Source of the DNA: Apostichopus japonicus
Taxonomy: Eukaryota; Echinodermata; Holothuroidea; Aspidochirotida; Stichopodidae
DNA length: 64,000 bases
NCBI RefSeq assembly: GCF_037975245.1
Contig: NC_092563.1
Coordinates: 9,313,001-9,377,000 of the forward strand
Direction of reading: 5' to 3'
Shown here: one piece after another, positions 38,341 to 50,290 of the stretch
Position numbering within the stretch: the first letter of the stretch is position 1
How the letters are laid out: each line of letters starts with the position of its first letter
Program-made: the position numbers and the translations under genes
Notes under the pieces: model-generated
Database searches by the model: none
Told to the model about the DNA's origin: nothing
Seen by the model: only the letters and a program-made list of their open reading frames with translations

Positions 38341-39238
38341 CAATACTGCTCAGTGGTGACGGAGCTGAGACAAAGAATCATAGCAGAAACAGAACAAGCA
38401 GAAACAGAACAACAATTGACAGGCAAGGGAGTCCCAAGACTTCAAAGAGTTATAGAACGGGGCAGAAAATGTAAAACAAAACAGGACTATCAAAGACAGC
38501 AGGGAGAATGAATAAAACCAGGTAAAATGAGACAGGGACAAGGTAATTTATCATAGATATGAAAGAAGAGGAATAATAAAATGATGACATGGATAGGTAA
38601 TAAAAGGTGACAAAAGAAAGAACGATGACATAAAATATGCGACACAACAAACTATATATCAAATGTTGTTTCTATGGTGATCGATATATCAAGTACAGTA
38701 GTGGTACAGTGAAATATCGCACATAATCGCCCTCAAACGCTGGGAAGTGTTATCAGCGTCACGTATTCGTTAACGTCACAGTAAACTGTGGCGAGTTTAA
38801 TCGTCCCAGTAACAGTTTGTCGATCTTTTAACCTGGACACCCCATGCTCCGATATGAACGACTACATGTTATTTTTAAAGCTGTATTTTAGTATTTGGTT
38901 TGTATCTACTACCGTATATGTAACTTGGGACCCTATGCAACCATCAAAACTGTTGGGCAAATATATGTTACCCAAAAGTGTGTTCATGTGTCTCCCAAAA
39001 ACAATTGGGTATAATTTGGCCCACAACAAGTTACATTACGACAGTTTAACCAGTATATTGGCCCAAAAGTGACACATTTGTCAAAATTGTCTGTTATTTA
39101 TTTATTTATTTATTTTTGAACGGGGGGGCTCAAACTTTACCAAAATATATTTGGATACATACATATACCTGTACGTCTTGTGTAAAATATATGCCTAATG
39201 TTTTTTTAGAATGATTAGAAGAAATACACACAGCGTAC

Positions 39239-39391
39239 ATGGAAGATAATCTATCACTTTACTCTGCCAAAGTCGCAAGTGAAGTCAAAACGTTACGTGA
39301 GAAACTGGGAGAGATTGACAAAAACATTGTTACAAACCAACAAGAAACTCTGTCAGCTTTAAAGCCTTTTAAGCTAAGAGTGTATCCTTGA
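39239..39391 (+). CDS. Short coiled-coil-like coding sequence, probable orphan exon or retrocopy fragment
   Basis: A 50-codon open frame from ATG 39239 to TGA 39389-39391, with very protein-like composition: MEDNLSLYSAKVASEVKTLR, continuing with a charged segment (EKLGEIDKNIVTNQQET) and ending SALKPFKLRVYP. The pattern of hydrophobic residues (L, V, L, L, I, I) fits a heptad coiled coil. The frame can be extended upstream to 39219 (EIHTAY before the Met), just after an ATTAG that could be an acceptor; a better TTTTTTTAG at 39209 would place an in-frame stop. An AATAAA occurs at about 39684. It lies in intron 1 of the EF-hand gene. I do not recognise the family. Confidence 0.4.
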   Translation: MEDNLSLYSAKVASEVKTLREKLGEIDKNIVTNQQETLSALKPFKLRVYP

Positions 39392-40429
39392 TCTATCTTT
39401 AGAACTGTCAACGTGAATTAAAATTGAGATATCCCGGCGTGAGGTTTTCATTGCATTACTCACTCTAAAGTCTTACTATTTACATTTGGTACATGGCTAC
39501 TACATATACAACCAGCAAGTTGCGTCCAGTATACTAGTGTGCAGCAGCTCATTTCTACACATTAAATACAAGCTAACCTTTGAAGAGGAAGTCACTTAAC
39601 AACTTTTCAGACCGACAAAGCGCTCAGACAGGTTTATTAAACCTATAAGGCTAAATATACCTCAAAATTAGATTGCAGTTATAATAAACTAAAACAATCT
39701 GCAAGTTACAGATATATTCACCAAATGAATGTTAGCTGACGAGTACTTATATTAGGAAAATCATACCGATTGAAAATATAGTCGCAGGGACAATTTGCCA
39801 TATTTAATATTCGCCCACCCCACCGAAAGAGAGAGGGGAGGTAGGGAGAGATGGGGGACGGGAGGGGTAACGAAAATGGGAACGGTCCAAACTTTTACCA
39901 TGTTTCTCATCTGAAATTCAACCTGATGTGTCCGGCTATGAAGGGGCATTGAAAATTTAATATTGATTAGTTGGCGAAAGTTGGCAAGATTAACCAAAAA
40001 CTATTATTAAATTACTTAAGATAAAAAAGTTAACAAAAGGAAACTCTTTGAATTGCAGTACGTATATCTATACTTGTTGGAAAACAGGTTGCGCGCTCTA
40101 CGGAAGCCCTGAAGAGTCAATAAAATTTATTCTCATAGACTCCCATTAACTTCCGTGGGTTCAAAGCTAGGAGTTGGGTAAGGAGAGGCAATTACAGCAC
40201 TCTGTATATGTGATGTCATCATTACATAGTTATTAATATAAATTAATATAATAGTTATTAAGTATGATTACAATTTATGTCCTGTTCTATTCTTTCTCTA
40301 ACATCTCTCATCCGTGAAAAGTAATGGGGTTGAAATTAGTACATCGATATGCATTTTCCTGTTGAATTTAGCCTTAATGAAACACTTACGTAGCACACGA
40401 TTATCAGGGTTTAGTCATTTCATTAATGT

Positions 40430-40525
40430 CCTACATCAATATGGCTACAATCTGTCTCTCGTATGGTCATAGTGCTATAGCACTATGACCATACGAGAGA
40501 CAGATTGTAGCCATATTGATGTAGG
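40430..40525. repeat. Perfect 96-bp palindrome without spacer
   Basis: The 48-bp left arm (40430-40477, starting CCTACATCAATATGG and ending CATAGTGCTA) is followed with no gap by its exact reverse complement (40478-40525). There are no mismatches. The flanks are not inverted. No terminal repeats of a known element type were identified. Confidence 0.9.
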
Positions 40526-42551
40526 TCATATATGAGTGCACGCTGATGTATTCTCACAGAGAACTGACAATACGGAAGCACTTAATAATCGTTATCTATC
40601 GAATTATTAGATTGTTTAAATGTCTCCTTTGACATGGAATTGTTAAACTCTCTCCTTGCTCGGAACCCTTGGTAAAATCAAATCATTAACAGCATCCTGC
40701 GACAATCTGCTATTTGATTTACTTATATCAAGCGACCTTTTTTATTTTGCTTTGTGTTTGTTACACTTTAAACCATGCACTGTTAGACACCGAATCGATC
40801 TTGCGGGTCGAAGTGGAAGTTTGTCCCCTATCAACACTTAGAGTTGGACGTAGGCTATACCTATTTCTCGAGACAAGAATAGGAAGGAAGTTTTACAATT
40901 TGGTATTACCCACCTGTTACGTAATAATATTCACTCATATAGGTGAGGGCTGGGTGTGTTGTAGCGGTCAGAGTGTCCCCCCCCCCCCTTCCACCACAAT
41001 CTTCCCGGCTCAAATCCTTACCAGTGAACCATATTCTCTTGACTTTTTAAAATTGCTGCTTTGTAGTGATTTTGAGCGGATTCTTCCTCGGATTTGTTAT
41101 ATTGTTCAGGAATTGGGGGACTGTTGTTTGGTTTTGTTCTTTCATGGTTTAGAAGCAACTTCGTTCACCATATAGCTGCAATGCAGCGACGATAATGAGA
41201 GCGCATCCACCTCCCTCGGGAAGTGGTAAAATGCTGAGACACCCTCTCGTTCGTCGAATGGGAGGGTGGGGGCGCTATAACCAGTGGGAGTATGAATGGG
41301 CGCGAAGCGCTATTACATGCTTGCCGCGTCATTCTTTAAACACTCATTGAAAAGAGAAGGCTTGGTATAAACATGTGTTCACCCAAGATCATTTCACGAA
41401 TAGGGTTTCAAATGAGCTTCTGTTGGCTTTCTAACACCTGGGAAATACTTCAAATTAAATCTTAATGGGCCCGATGTAAAAACTCCCCAAAGTATATATG
41501 TTTTGTTTTTCAGTAAGGTTCCACGGTCCGCATTTATCTGGTTTTGAAAACCTTCTCAATTCCTGGTAAAAGAGAACTTTGGTAACTGAAAGCATAATCT
41601 CTTACTTAGTCAACCAAAATTGTTACAAGAATATAATTGGCGCAAACATTTCTGAATTGAGTCAAACTGTCAATAGTTATATCACGTGATATATATAAGT
41701 ATAATTGAATTAGGGTATGAACTTTTGTGTAGATATTAAAAAGATTAGTTAGAGCGTTGCAAGGTTTACAATTACATATGCAAACAGATAACATCGGTCC
41801 TATAAGTTCTTGTTTGATCATTAGCCGCAGCTAATTAACGACTAATTTATCAATCACCGTTAAGGATTATGTCTTAATTATGTGCACGCCATGATTAGCA
41901 CAAGACGTTTTATGAGTATTAACAACTAGATAATTTTGAAAGTATCAATTCTGTTATAATTGTATAATTTATTTGATTACTTTGTTGAATGCCTGTTTAA
42001 TTTATTTATTTATCTTTTTGAATCTCTTTAGCATAATATCGTGTGTTTACAATCTGTTCAGAGAATTTTGGAGAACCCTTTTGCTAGAAGAGTGTATCAA
42101 AGCGTAGTCATAGGAAATACATATATATACATACATGCTTTGCCTATCGTGCTTGCCTTATTATCATGTATGCGCATTCTTTAGAATTATCACCTGCTTA
42201 CGAGTAGCATTAGGCCGTCTTCCATGGCTTGCTTTTCGCTTCCTTTGCTCAACTTTTTAGGGGAATGGTGTTACTGTAGCTTAAAATGCGGAGAATAATC
42301 ACGAGATTCATAATTTGCTATGCCAACAACAGGATTGTTGCACATTACTCTAAAAATGCAGTAAAACTGTAGTATTTTAATTGATTATGGGACATGCCTG
42401 ATTTTAGGCAACTGACCAATCATAGGGCTGCTTCTCGTGACCTTTTGACCCGGCCCGAACTTATTTTGTTTACATCTACTGTGGCGAGCCTAAATCACGC
42501 ACTGTCTGTATATAGAGCCTGTAGCCCATCCATTGCTCCAATCTATCGGAG

Positions 42552-42588
42552 ATGGCAGTCCAAATGATCAGAAAACGTTTTGACAAAG
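42552..42588 (+). other. Possible short 5' exon upstream of the decayed gene
   Basis: ATG followed by 12 open codons (MAVQMIRKRFDK) runs into a perfect AAAG|GTAAGA donor. It ends in phase 1, while exon A at 43394 needs phase 2 or starts translation itself. A direct coding join therefore does not work, and it would be a 5' UTR or an unrelated exon. Confidence 0.2.
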
Positions 42589-43079
42589 GTAAGAATAGAA
42601 TAACTGTAGACGCCAAAAAAAAATCGTAAAATATATTTGTACACTTGTATGATATTGTAGGCAAATGAGGTCGAAATTTCTGTTGATTAAGTACGTAGGC
42701 CGACGCTGCAAAGTTGTAACGCATAACGCCGGTTGGGATTGCGATATTGCATTAGCCTACATTATATATCTGCCTGACCAAAGTCTTCGTTGACGTTAGA
42801 CTTAGCAAACAATATAGGCTATGCATATGCTTGGCCTAGTTTATGATGTCCTTATAGTACGGACGATTGAACGATGGTACATCCAATGTTGTTTATGCCT
42901 AGATTTCTAATCGAGGAATTACTGCACTGAGCAGGGTTGACTTTCGTATCAATTTGTATTGGCGTAGGCCTACGCCTAATGTTAGTTGAGTTTTAGCATA
43001 AAAAATAATCAGAACCATCCTTGGCATGGGCCTACTTAACTGGCTCAGACTAACCCTAATGATTAGCCTACTGGCATAG

Positions 43080-43349
43080 ATGCTAGACTTATCCTTTTGC
43101 CAGATTTGCTTGATTTATAATTGTAATTACTGTACCTGTACATTAGATGCAATAGGGCTAGGTGCTGCACAAGTCAATAAGAGACAAAGAAGTTTTGATA
43201 AAACAACCAAGGCTTTGCAAAGTACCATAACAGTAGGATCTGTTCAAGTGGATTGCACTTGGCCTACCCTCTATCCCATGGACCAGGAAAGCAGCCACTG
43301 TGCCTCACACTCCACATCGACTAGCTATGGTTATGAATGCTTGAACTAG
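43080..43349 (+). other. Coding-like stretch upstream of the decayed gene
   Basis: An open frame of 89 codons whose middle (KRQRSFDKTTKALQS, then ITVGSVQVDCTWPTLYPM) reads like protein rather than random sequence. It ends 44 bp before the acceptor of exon A in a different exon context. It may be another remnant exon of the same or a neighbouring multicopy element. No family is recognised. Confidence 0.25.
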
Positions 43350-43393
43350 TAACATTCCAGCTTTTTGTTTTATTTTGCTATTTTCTCTAACAG

Positions 43394-44888
43394 TTCCATG
43401 ATGACTTCTCACAAATGTGCATTCCATTGTGCTGGGAAGATTGGGCCATTAATGAGGTTCACCCCAATCAGTTGGTCTAAAGTTATTGCCAGTGCTGAGG
43501 AATGGTGCAAATTATCTGACCCACAGTGTGATGTTGCTCACAAAGTTCTATCCACCTGCAAAGAACAGCCTGACAGCTTTGAGGACATCTTCTAACATCG
43601 TGATTGCTATGCGGCTTTTACCAACAAAACAGATATTATCAGAGCCAAGAAATGACAGATGAAATAACCTCAACATAAAGCAGTTGAAGGTAAGAAGTTT
43701 GTCAAAATGCATTTTGTTATGAGTTAAAGGTATGCTGTATTGATCCCAAATATGCCTCATTTTCAAATATGGTAACTTTTGGTCAAAATTCTTTAACTTT
43801 TTTTATTACCACCCTGGAGGAAATTTACCTCACCAGGACATTCAGTCATCTTGTATGCTCATGTAGTATGTCTAAGAACAAATTGGAAAGTAAAGACCCA
43901 CAGGGAACGATTTTTTGAAAACTTGTTGTTCTAAATTATAGCATGCTATAATTTGGGGCTAATACAGACTACCTTTAAACAGTAATGAAATACAGAAACA
44001 TGTCAATGAACACAAACAAATTGATTTAATGATGTGATGTAACACTTCTTGGATCAATTCACTTGTTGGAACTTTAAAAGCTCATTTCCCTTGCATACAA
44101 TGTAATTGAACTGCTTGAATTTACATTGGTATGTGAATATGTGGTCAATAAGTACTGCAGATTTCTAGAAGATTTAATGTGAGCAAAAAGGGCCTTTTAT
44201 TGTTTTATTCCCAAATGTTCTTTTTATGCCTGATCCTGGTATTTAGATATCCTGTCTTGAAGGTAGTTGCCTCTAAGGCATGATTTTTTTAAATGAGTTT
44301 ATCTGATTACACATGAAATTGGGAATTGAAGAATTGTTAGAAAACCTGCAGTGCAATATGAATTTTGAAAACATTAGGTGAAATGAAGGAAGATAAGACC
44401 ATTAGACATCTTGTTATCATTTATGAATTTTAAAATATGGCTAGTTTGTTATGACTATCAACAAAGGCTTCACTGTGCTATGTGTCATGCTGCCATTTCT
44501 AAGACAAAAATAATTTTCTGTGCAACGAAAAGTCAGTGTCTGTTGGGCCCACATAAAATGTGAGAAAAGCTGTCACTCACAGACATCTCTGAAAAGGAAT
44601 TGTTCCAACTCAACATAGGAATGTCATACACAAAAAACATATCAACCCAACAAAGCAACTGTAAGTCACTTTCAGATATAGGAGGTATCCTGAGGGATTT
44701 TAATTGCTTTACATTTTCTCAATTTGATTTCAGATCTAGATACCTCTATGGAAGAAGATCAACAAACAGAAACTGATGAACCTCTGGAAAAACAACTCCT
44801 ATCATCAACGTTGGCTTCTTCCTCATCAAGGTCACAGAATGTGCTATCAGAGGAGTGTATAATCTATAATATGAAGGAAGGCCTTTAG
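43394..44888 (+). pseudogene. Decayed intron-bearing copy of a multicopy (transposon-associated type) zinc-ligand gene
   Basis: Exon A (43394-43689) follows TTTTCTCTAACAG and begins with two Met codons. It encodes HKCAFHCAGKIG, then EEWCKLSD, then VLSTCKEQPDSFEDIF. In-frame stops follow at 43593, 43653 and 43665, but the frame clearly continues (HRDCYAAFTNKTDIIRAKK). A perfect GTAAGA donor follows 43689 in phase 1. Exon B (from 44734, after TTTGATTTCAG) joins in phase (GAT) and encodes an acidic/Ser-rich linker (DLDTSMEEDQQTETDEP) and ECIIYN before a stop at 44886. The Cys/His pattern, with a xHRxCYAxFTxK-type motif and a later CxxC-like start, resembles multicopy invertebrate proteins associated with transposons. 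That family assignment is from memory. It lies in intron 1 of the EF-hand gene, same strand. Confidence 0.6.
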
Positions 44889-46699
44889 CAAATCTAACTA
44901 ACCAGCAATTATAATTTATTTCCAGAGTCATCATCAAATTGCTTAAAAATGTATCATCTATTTGCAAGTACCCTATGTTTTTGTTGCTTTCAAATGTGAA
45001 ATATAACTACATAAGTGAAACAAGTGTGAAAAAATTAGTGGGGATATACATTGGTGTACATACAGAAATGCACATTGATGAAAAATATTAATTCTAATAA
45101 AAAACCAACTTCCCACTTCGTTTGACCTAAAGTCTGTCGCCCTCTATTTATCTAGGCTACATGTCACTGTTTTCAGCCACATGTGCATTCGATGCAAACA
45201 GTGACATAAGTATTACAGGTCATGTGACGTTTGTTCATCCACTCAGCTGGATCAGATTGTGACACTTGTGAATCAGTCTTCCCTCCCATTCTGAATCGAT
45301 TGGTTCGGTAGTAGCCCTGGCTCCGATCATTGTGGTCGTACTTGTATCTGTTTTGTATTCGTCTTTTATACACTATTGTATGTATAGTTATAGGACACTA
45401 CTTCCGTATTGAGACCTCGTTTGTGACCATTATCGTTAAGTGCATGTTTTCTACCTATTATTGAGGCTTCGTCCCGATGTATTGTTTGTACCGTGGCTGA
45501 TTATAGTAATAGATTGCAAAATCTCAGCGCTCCTTCTTTACTCTTTAATCTATGTGTTATATTCTTTGCATGCAATAGCGAGGTTCAAGACTCGTCCTTA
45601 TTAACACACTGCCATCGAAGCCACATTTGTTTCCATACCACCACCAGTCCTCAGTAGGGAATATTCAGGCACCAACCCCACCCCCCCCCCCAAATACCCC
45701 GAATCTTAGAGTGAGTTAACGTTACAATATGCCCTATAATTTATACAGAAAGCTGAAGCAAGTGTATCATGAATTTCTGACCACCAGAAATCTATTTATA
45801 CCACAGAAACCAAAGAAAAGTTGTTATGAAACTGGTCTCAATCAAGAATAATACATTCCTAGCAAGATTCGAGGTTAAAGCTCAAGTAGATATAGAGATA
45901 TCACAGCTAAAGTTCCTTCTGGTCAATCCTAAAAAACGACAAAATGTTTGGTAACCTTGGCAACAGCAATACTTTCTGAAGTCATCATAATAGCATTGAA
46001 TATTCTATGATACAAGATTTCACATGTGTATGTAACTTTCAGTCATAAATTATTACATACAACCTCTGCATTGTTTCTTAAACAGGTCGGTAGATTTTCT
46101 TAAAAAGTCTAATCAACGAGTAAAGGGCGCCCTCTATTTGGTTTTCTGTTAATAGTTCCCCCAGTCAGTATCGGACAAATTTCAAATTTGGTGGGCTTTT
46201 TGTTCTCCAGAAGACCCTTCATAGAGATTGTTTTATATTACTCTACTCTTCCACCCTGGCTATTAAAAAAACTTCCAAATTCATCATAGCCATATATGGG
46301 CAGCTAGCCGCCATTTTGGTTCTTGGCACAGCCGTGTGCACATTTGGTGGCTGCCAACAAACAGAAAACCAAACCTTATATCAAATTGTACTCATTTTCA
46401 CTCAAATCAAGTATTCCCTAAAAAATTGAGCAAAATCCAAAAACTAAGCACTTTTTTGGCACATGGAAGACGGCCTATATACTAGTTTTGCATTTTACAT
46501 CTGCATGCATGCTTGGGATGTATTTATTCAACAGCATAATTTCAAACAGTTTTCCGTGATATAATTGCATGTTTTTATTTGCTTCTTTCCGCTCATCACA
46601 TATTGCGAATTCAAGGCCCTTTATGATAAAAGTTATTTAAATATATGTTAGTAAACAAATATCAACATAATTGTTGAATTATAAACTGATCTATAGGAT

Positions 46700-46905
46700 G
46701 AGACGAAATGCTCGCTACTCCAGATAAAGCTCTTGAAAGAGGTCGAAGTATACTCGCTACTCCAAGTAGCCCACAGATAAAGCTCTTTAAAGAGGTCGAA
46801 GTATACTCGCTACTCCAAGTAGCCCACAGATAAAGCTCATTAAAAGGGGACGAAATACTCGCTACTCCGAGTAACTTACATATAATGCTCTTTAATGAGG
46901 TCGTA
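46700..46905. repeat. Short tandem array, 53-bp unit
   Basis: CTCGCTACTCC followed by AAGTAGCCCACAGATAAAGC recurs at about 46711, 46752, 46805 and 46858, with AGAGGTCGAAGTATA between. It explains the periodic minus-strand open frame here. Confidence 0.8.
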
Positions 46906-47855
46906 CCGTGATCTGGAATAAAACTATTACTGCATACAGTTTCTGTTGTTTCTTTATTTCCACATTTCCCGAACCCTCTACTGAAATGTTGATGGTGGGG
47001 AGGGGGGGGGGGTGGTGTCGATCTGTGATACATTCATGGCAAACGTATATGAGCCAGCAATAGTTATATATTCTGTGTATTATATATTTTAAACTTTATT
47101 TGTGTTCGTTGTTCTTTGTCTTTTATATGTGTTCTATAATCAGCTATTGCACGCTTCTATACAAAGCCTATCGCACATTCTTCTTTTAAAATGTTCCGGC
47201 ATTTATATAGGCCATGTCATGCTAGAAAAGAAACTCGCATCATTGCATATCAGAGTCCATCATGTCAATCCATCATGATGTCACTGCTGCCAGATAAAGT
47301 CATAAAATTTCTCAAAGCTGACCCCCCCAAAACGACTCTGCTTTTTCTGCTCACTGAATTCAATAAAAATGTCAGAAGAGATATTTTATTCAATCCAGCA
47401 AAGAAAGATCGTTTTTTTTATGGACGGGTAGTGGTATATCATCGTAAAAGTAGCATTTCATATTAATTAGGAAAACAACTTAATTGATATGAAATTAGGA
47501 AGATTGTAGCTTTCTCAGTAATTGTATATCAGATGCATTGTTTGAAGATAATGAGAACAAAACGATTACAACTTGGATAAACTAACGATGACGATGACAG
47601 TGTGTTGTAACCTCGGATTCACGCAGAGATTACAGTAACTACTGTAAATCTATAGTTTTGTACCACAGTAAATACTGGATCGTGCTGACAGATATGATAA
47701 ATCGGCATTTGCTATTAAGTTTACTGTAAGAACTGATGATATTTGTAATTCCAACAAATCCCAACAACTGGATTTGTTGGAATTACACATATCCTCAGTT
47801 CTCGCTATAATCCTTATAGCACATGCTACCGTAATATAGCACGATCCGGTTTAAC

Positions 47856-48239
47856 CAGTGGCGGAGCTAGGGGTATTGGTCAGGAGGGGCGAGAATGATC
47901 TGTAGGGGCGCTTTCGACACTATCTAAGCGGAGCGCCACCACTGGTTGGCGCGTAGCGGACAGATTTTTTTTGAGTAAAGATACTCCCTAGATCGCCGGA
48001 AATGACCCTTCCGGGCCTGGCTAATTTGCAGATAAACGAAGAATAAATAGGTGTCATCGCCAAATTACACCAACAAAATGTGACAAATGCCAATAAGTAG
48101 ATTAGAGCGCAATAACAAAGCCAATAATCGCGAGTAAGTAAAAAGTGGTAAAGAGCTGAAAAGGGCGCCAGCAGCCCATTTGAGTCTGTCGGGGGGGGGG
48201 GGGCATCCGCCCCCTGACTGTATGGACGCTCCGCCACTG
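47856..48239 (-). mobile_element. hAT-like miniature element (384 bp), second copy
   Basis: The ends are CAGTGGCGGAGC and GCTCCGCCACTG. The flanks GGTTTAAC and AGTTTCAC match at 6 of 8 positions, an aged target duplication. It aligns along its length with 14077-14479 on the opposite strand, including the GC-rich near-palindrome (47919-47960) and a G tract near the right end. It interrupts the right arm of a larger palindromic element (47632-48284). Confidence 0.85.
47919..47960 (-). repeat. GC-rich near-palindrome, copy 5
   Basis: Reverse-strand copy (ACTATCTAAGCGGAGCGCC, then GGTTGGCGCGTAGCGGA), in the element 47856-48239. Confidence 0.85.
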
Positions 48240-48767
48240 AGTTTCACTTTGGTAGAAAACTGTAAGATTTACAGTAGTCACTGTGTTCTCTATGTGTATC
48301 GGGTGGTTGTAAAGGTCTGTAACCGCTGTACTTGCCGATGCCTGCAGAGGGCAATATATATGACGATATCGAACAGTGCTGATTATTGATTATTTGTTCT
48401 CATTCTTACCTTCATATTAACATGAACTTTGTTCAACCTTTTTGTAGTCAATTGCATAGTACGCTACTGCTTAAATAGTAGCAATTTCGGTATCTGAAAT
48501 ATAGGCATTCTTTTTCTAGTTATTAGCTCCTATATATTTATATATTTTGCTGCAACTCTTCATCAGCGTTGCTTCAGTACAATCTTCATTGCTCTTTTTA
48601 TATTCATCATGATACATGCATAAATTATTCAAATATGTTTTTGCTAACAATTAAATATAGAAGCTTTCATCTTTAGCTGAGCTCTTTATCAAAATATGCT
48701 TAAAGCAAAAAAACTAACTCATTTGTACCTCGCCTTTTTGTTTTTTGGGGCAAATTCTCTCCCGCAG

Positions 48768-49015
48768 GGTTTTAAAATCTCTGAACAGGTTGTCGAGTTT
48801 CCTTTACAATACTCACTCATTTAGGAGACATGGACTACTAAAACTTGATCATAATGAAGACGGCTTTATCACCAAACACGAATATTCATTACGTAATCCT
48901 GACGTCGATGCGGAAATAGTGAGGACGCTCTTTGACATTCTGGATAATAACGGAGACGACAAACTAACGCAGGCTGAATTGGACGCGAAAACAGACTTTT
49001 GGGAAACAACAGAAG
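48768..49015 (+). CDS. Secreted EF-hand/six-cysteine protein, exon 2 (EF-hand pair)
   Basis: The exon follows a CTCTCCCGCAG acceptor and ends at a GTTAGT donor (phase 1). It encodes residues 94-176. EF-loop 1 is D121-H-N-E-D-G-F-I-T-K-H-E132, a canonical 12-residue calcium loop (D1, N3, D5, G6, I8, E12). EF-loop 2 is D153-N-N-G-D-D-K-L-T-Q-A-E164, with Asp instead of Gly at loop position 6 but with the ligand positions D1, N3, D5 and E12 kept. The spacing of 32 residues is typical of a paired EF-hand. Ca2+ binding in the secretory pathway or outside the cell is inferred from this pair plus the exon 1 signal peptide. The ATG at 48745 is in intron sequence and is not the start. Confidence 0.9.
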
Positions 49016-49689
49016 GTTAGTGAAAAGGATTTGTGATTTACGGAGTATATGGTATTAAATACGATACGTAATTTTACCCCATCCGACTTAAGGCGGGTTG
49101 ACACCCTAATATATTATTTCTTCTCGCTATGCAAATCGCAAGGCTAATCTAAATGCATATTCATGCTCGAGTTTATGAAAATTTCATCGTTTAATAAATG
49201 TATGGAAGCTGAAACAACGTGCAAAGTTCATTAAAGCAAGAAAACGTTTAAAAAAAAAAAAAAAATTAAATAATTAGTCTCATGCGCATGCAGGTGGATC
49301 TATTGGTTACTCCAATTTATGAACCAGGGACGGATACACAAATCAGTAATTCAGTATAACACATGAAACTGCGATTGAAAATTGAGAAATCCCCCCGGAC
49401 ATTAATTAAGGAAATTAAATTGATGTTGGTGGTGACAGGTGTTTTGTTTTACCTTTGGTGCAACAACTCATACTAATTACTCATTACAATGTTTCCTCTT
49501 TTGGTTACGATGCCCAATATGCTCAGTAACCTTTGCAATCGTGCTGGCGCATGTGTGTGTAGATGTAAACATGGTATCTCAAGAAGCAAAAGTTTAGTCA
49601 ATGTCACGCTTGGTAGATGTCCCATGATCGGTAGATGTGCTCTATTGTTTGCGGTTCCCATCTCATGCATATCGATGAGTGGGCGGGAC

Positions 49690-50290
49690 ATAACGTAAAT
49701 TTTTTTATAATGGCAATATCTCTTCAACCGTATGTCTGATTAAGTTTATACTTGGTATGGTACATAGTCATATTATCATTCTCATTATAATTCATGAATG
49801 GACGTGGCTTGAGCTTTATCACAGTGAAAAGCTTGTAAACACGATATCAACAAGTTAATATGAATATCATGAATGTAACAAGATATCAAGATAACAAGAT
49901 ATCATGTAACAAGATATCATGAATGTTAATGAGTGGGTCGGGCGTAACATAAAATTCTTAAAATGTCAATATCTCTTCAACGGTATGTTCGATTTAGTTC
50001 ATACTTGGTATGGTGATACATACTACAAATTAAGTGTATACACTTTGCAACAACAACTTTGACCTCATTAATATTCATGAGTTGGTGGGGAATAATGGGA
50101 AAATAAAAAACAGCTTGTAAACATGATATCTCGTCAACCACGACTTGAATCAATGTCATACTTAATAGATAAATGCCCCATGATTGAAATTGGTTGAGGT
50201 CATAGAGGTCAACAAGTGTCAAAGTCTGAAAACATTTTAAACATGATAACTCCAAAATTAAAGATACAATAAATCTGTCAATTCTCCAAT
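49690..50290. repeat. Diverged dispersed/tandem repeat in intron 2
   Basis: ATATCTCTTCAACCGTATG followed by a TTCATACTTGGTATGG-type segment recurs near 49718 and 49968, with a weaker form near 50125. Related words (GTTCGTACTTGGTATGTG, GAGGTCAAAGT) occur at 57470-57670. It is non-coding. Confidence 0.55.

Larger units (their letters stand above)
47632..48284. mobile_element. Palindromic (foldback/MITE-type) element interrupted by a hAT insertion
   Basis: Left-arm segments (CTACTGTAAATC, AGTTTTGTACCACAGT, GGATCGTGCT, AATTCCAACAAATCC) recur in inverted order on the right. The right arm is split by the element at 47856-48239. Removing that element plus one target copy brings the arms back into register (...ACCAAAGTGAAACCGGATCGTGCT-type against the left arm). 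The centre is a short loop near 47762-47770. No clear flanking duplication was seen. Confidence 0.75.

Noticed and set aside
40714-41175. Longest open frame in the window (153 codons, plus strand)
   Set aside because: It runs through a poly-C tract read as polyproline, shows no domain or signal of selection, and lies in intronic repeat-like DNA.
48745-48767. ATG at 48745 as start of an EF-hand protein
   Set aside because: It lies upstream of a strong CCCGCAG acceptor, and the exon joins in phase to a signal-peptide exon at 29716-29996.
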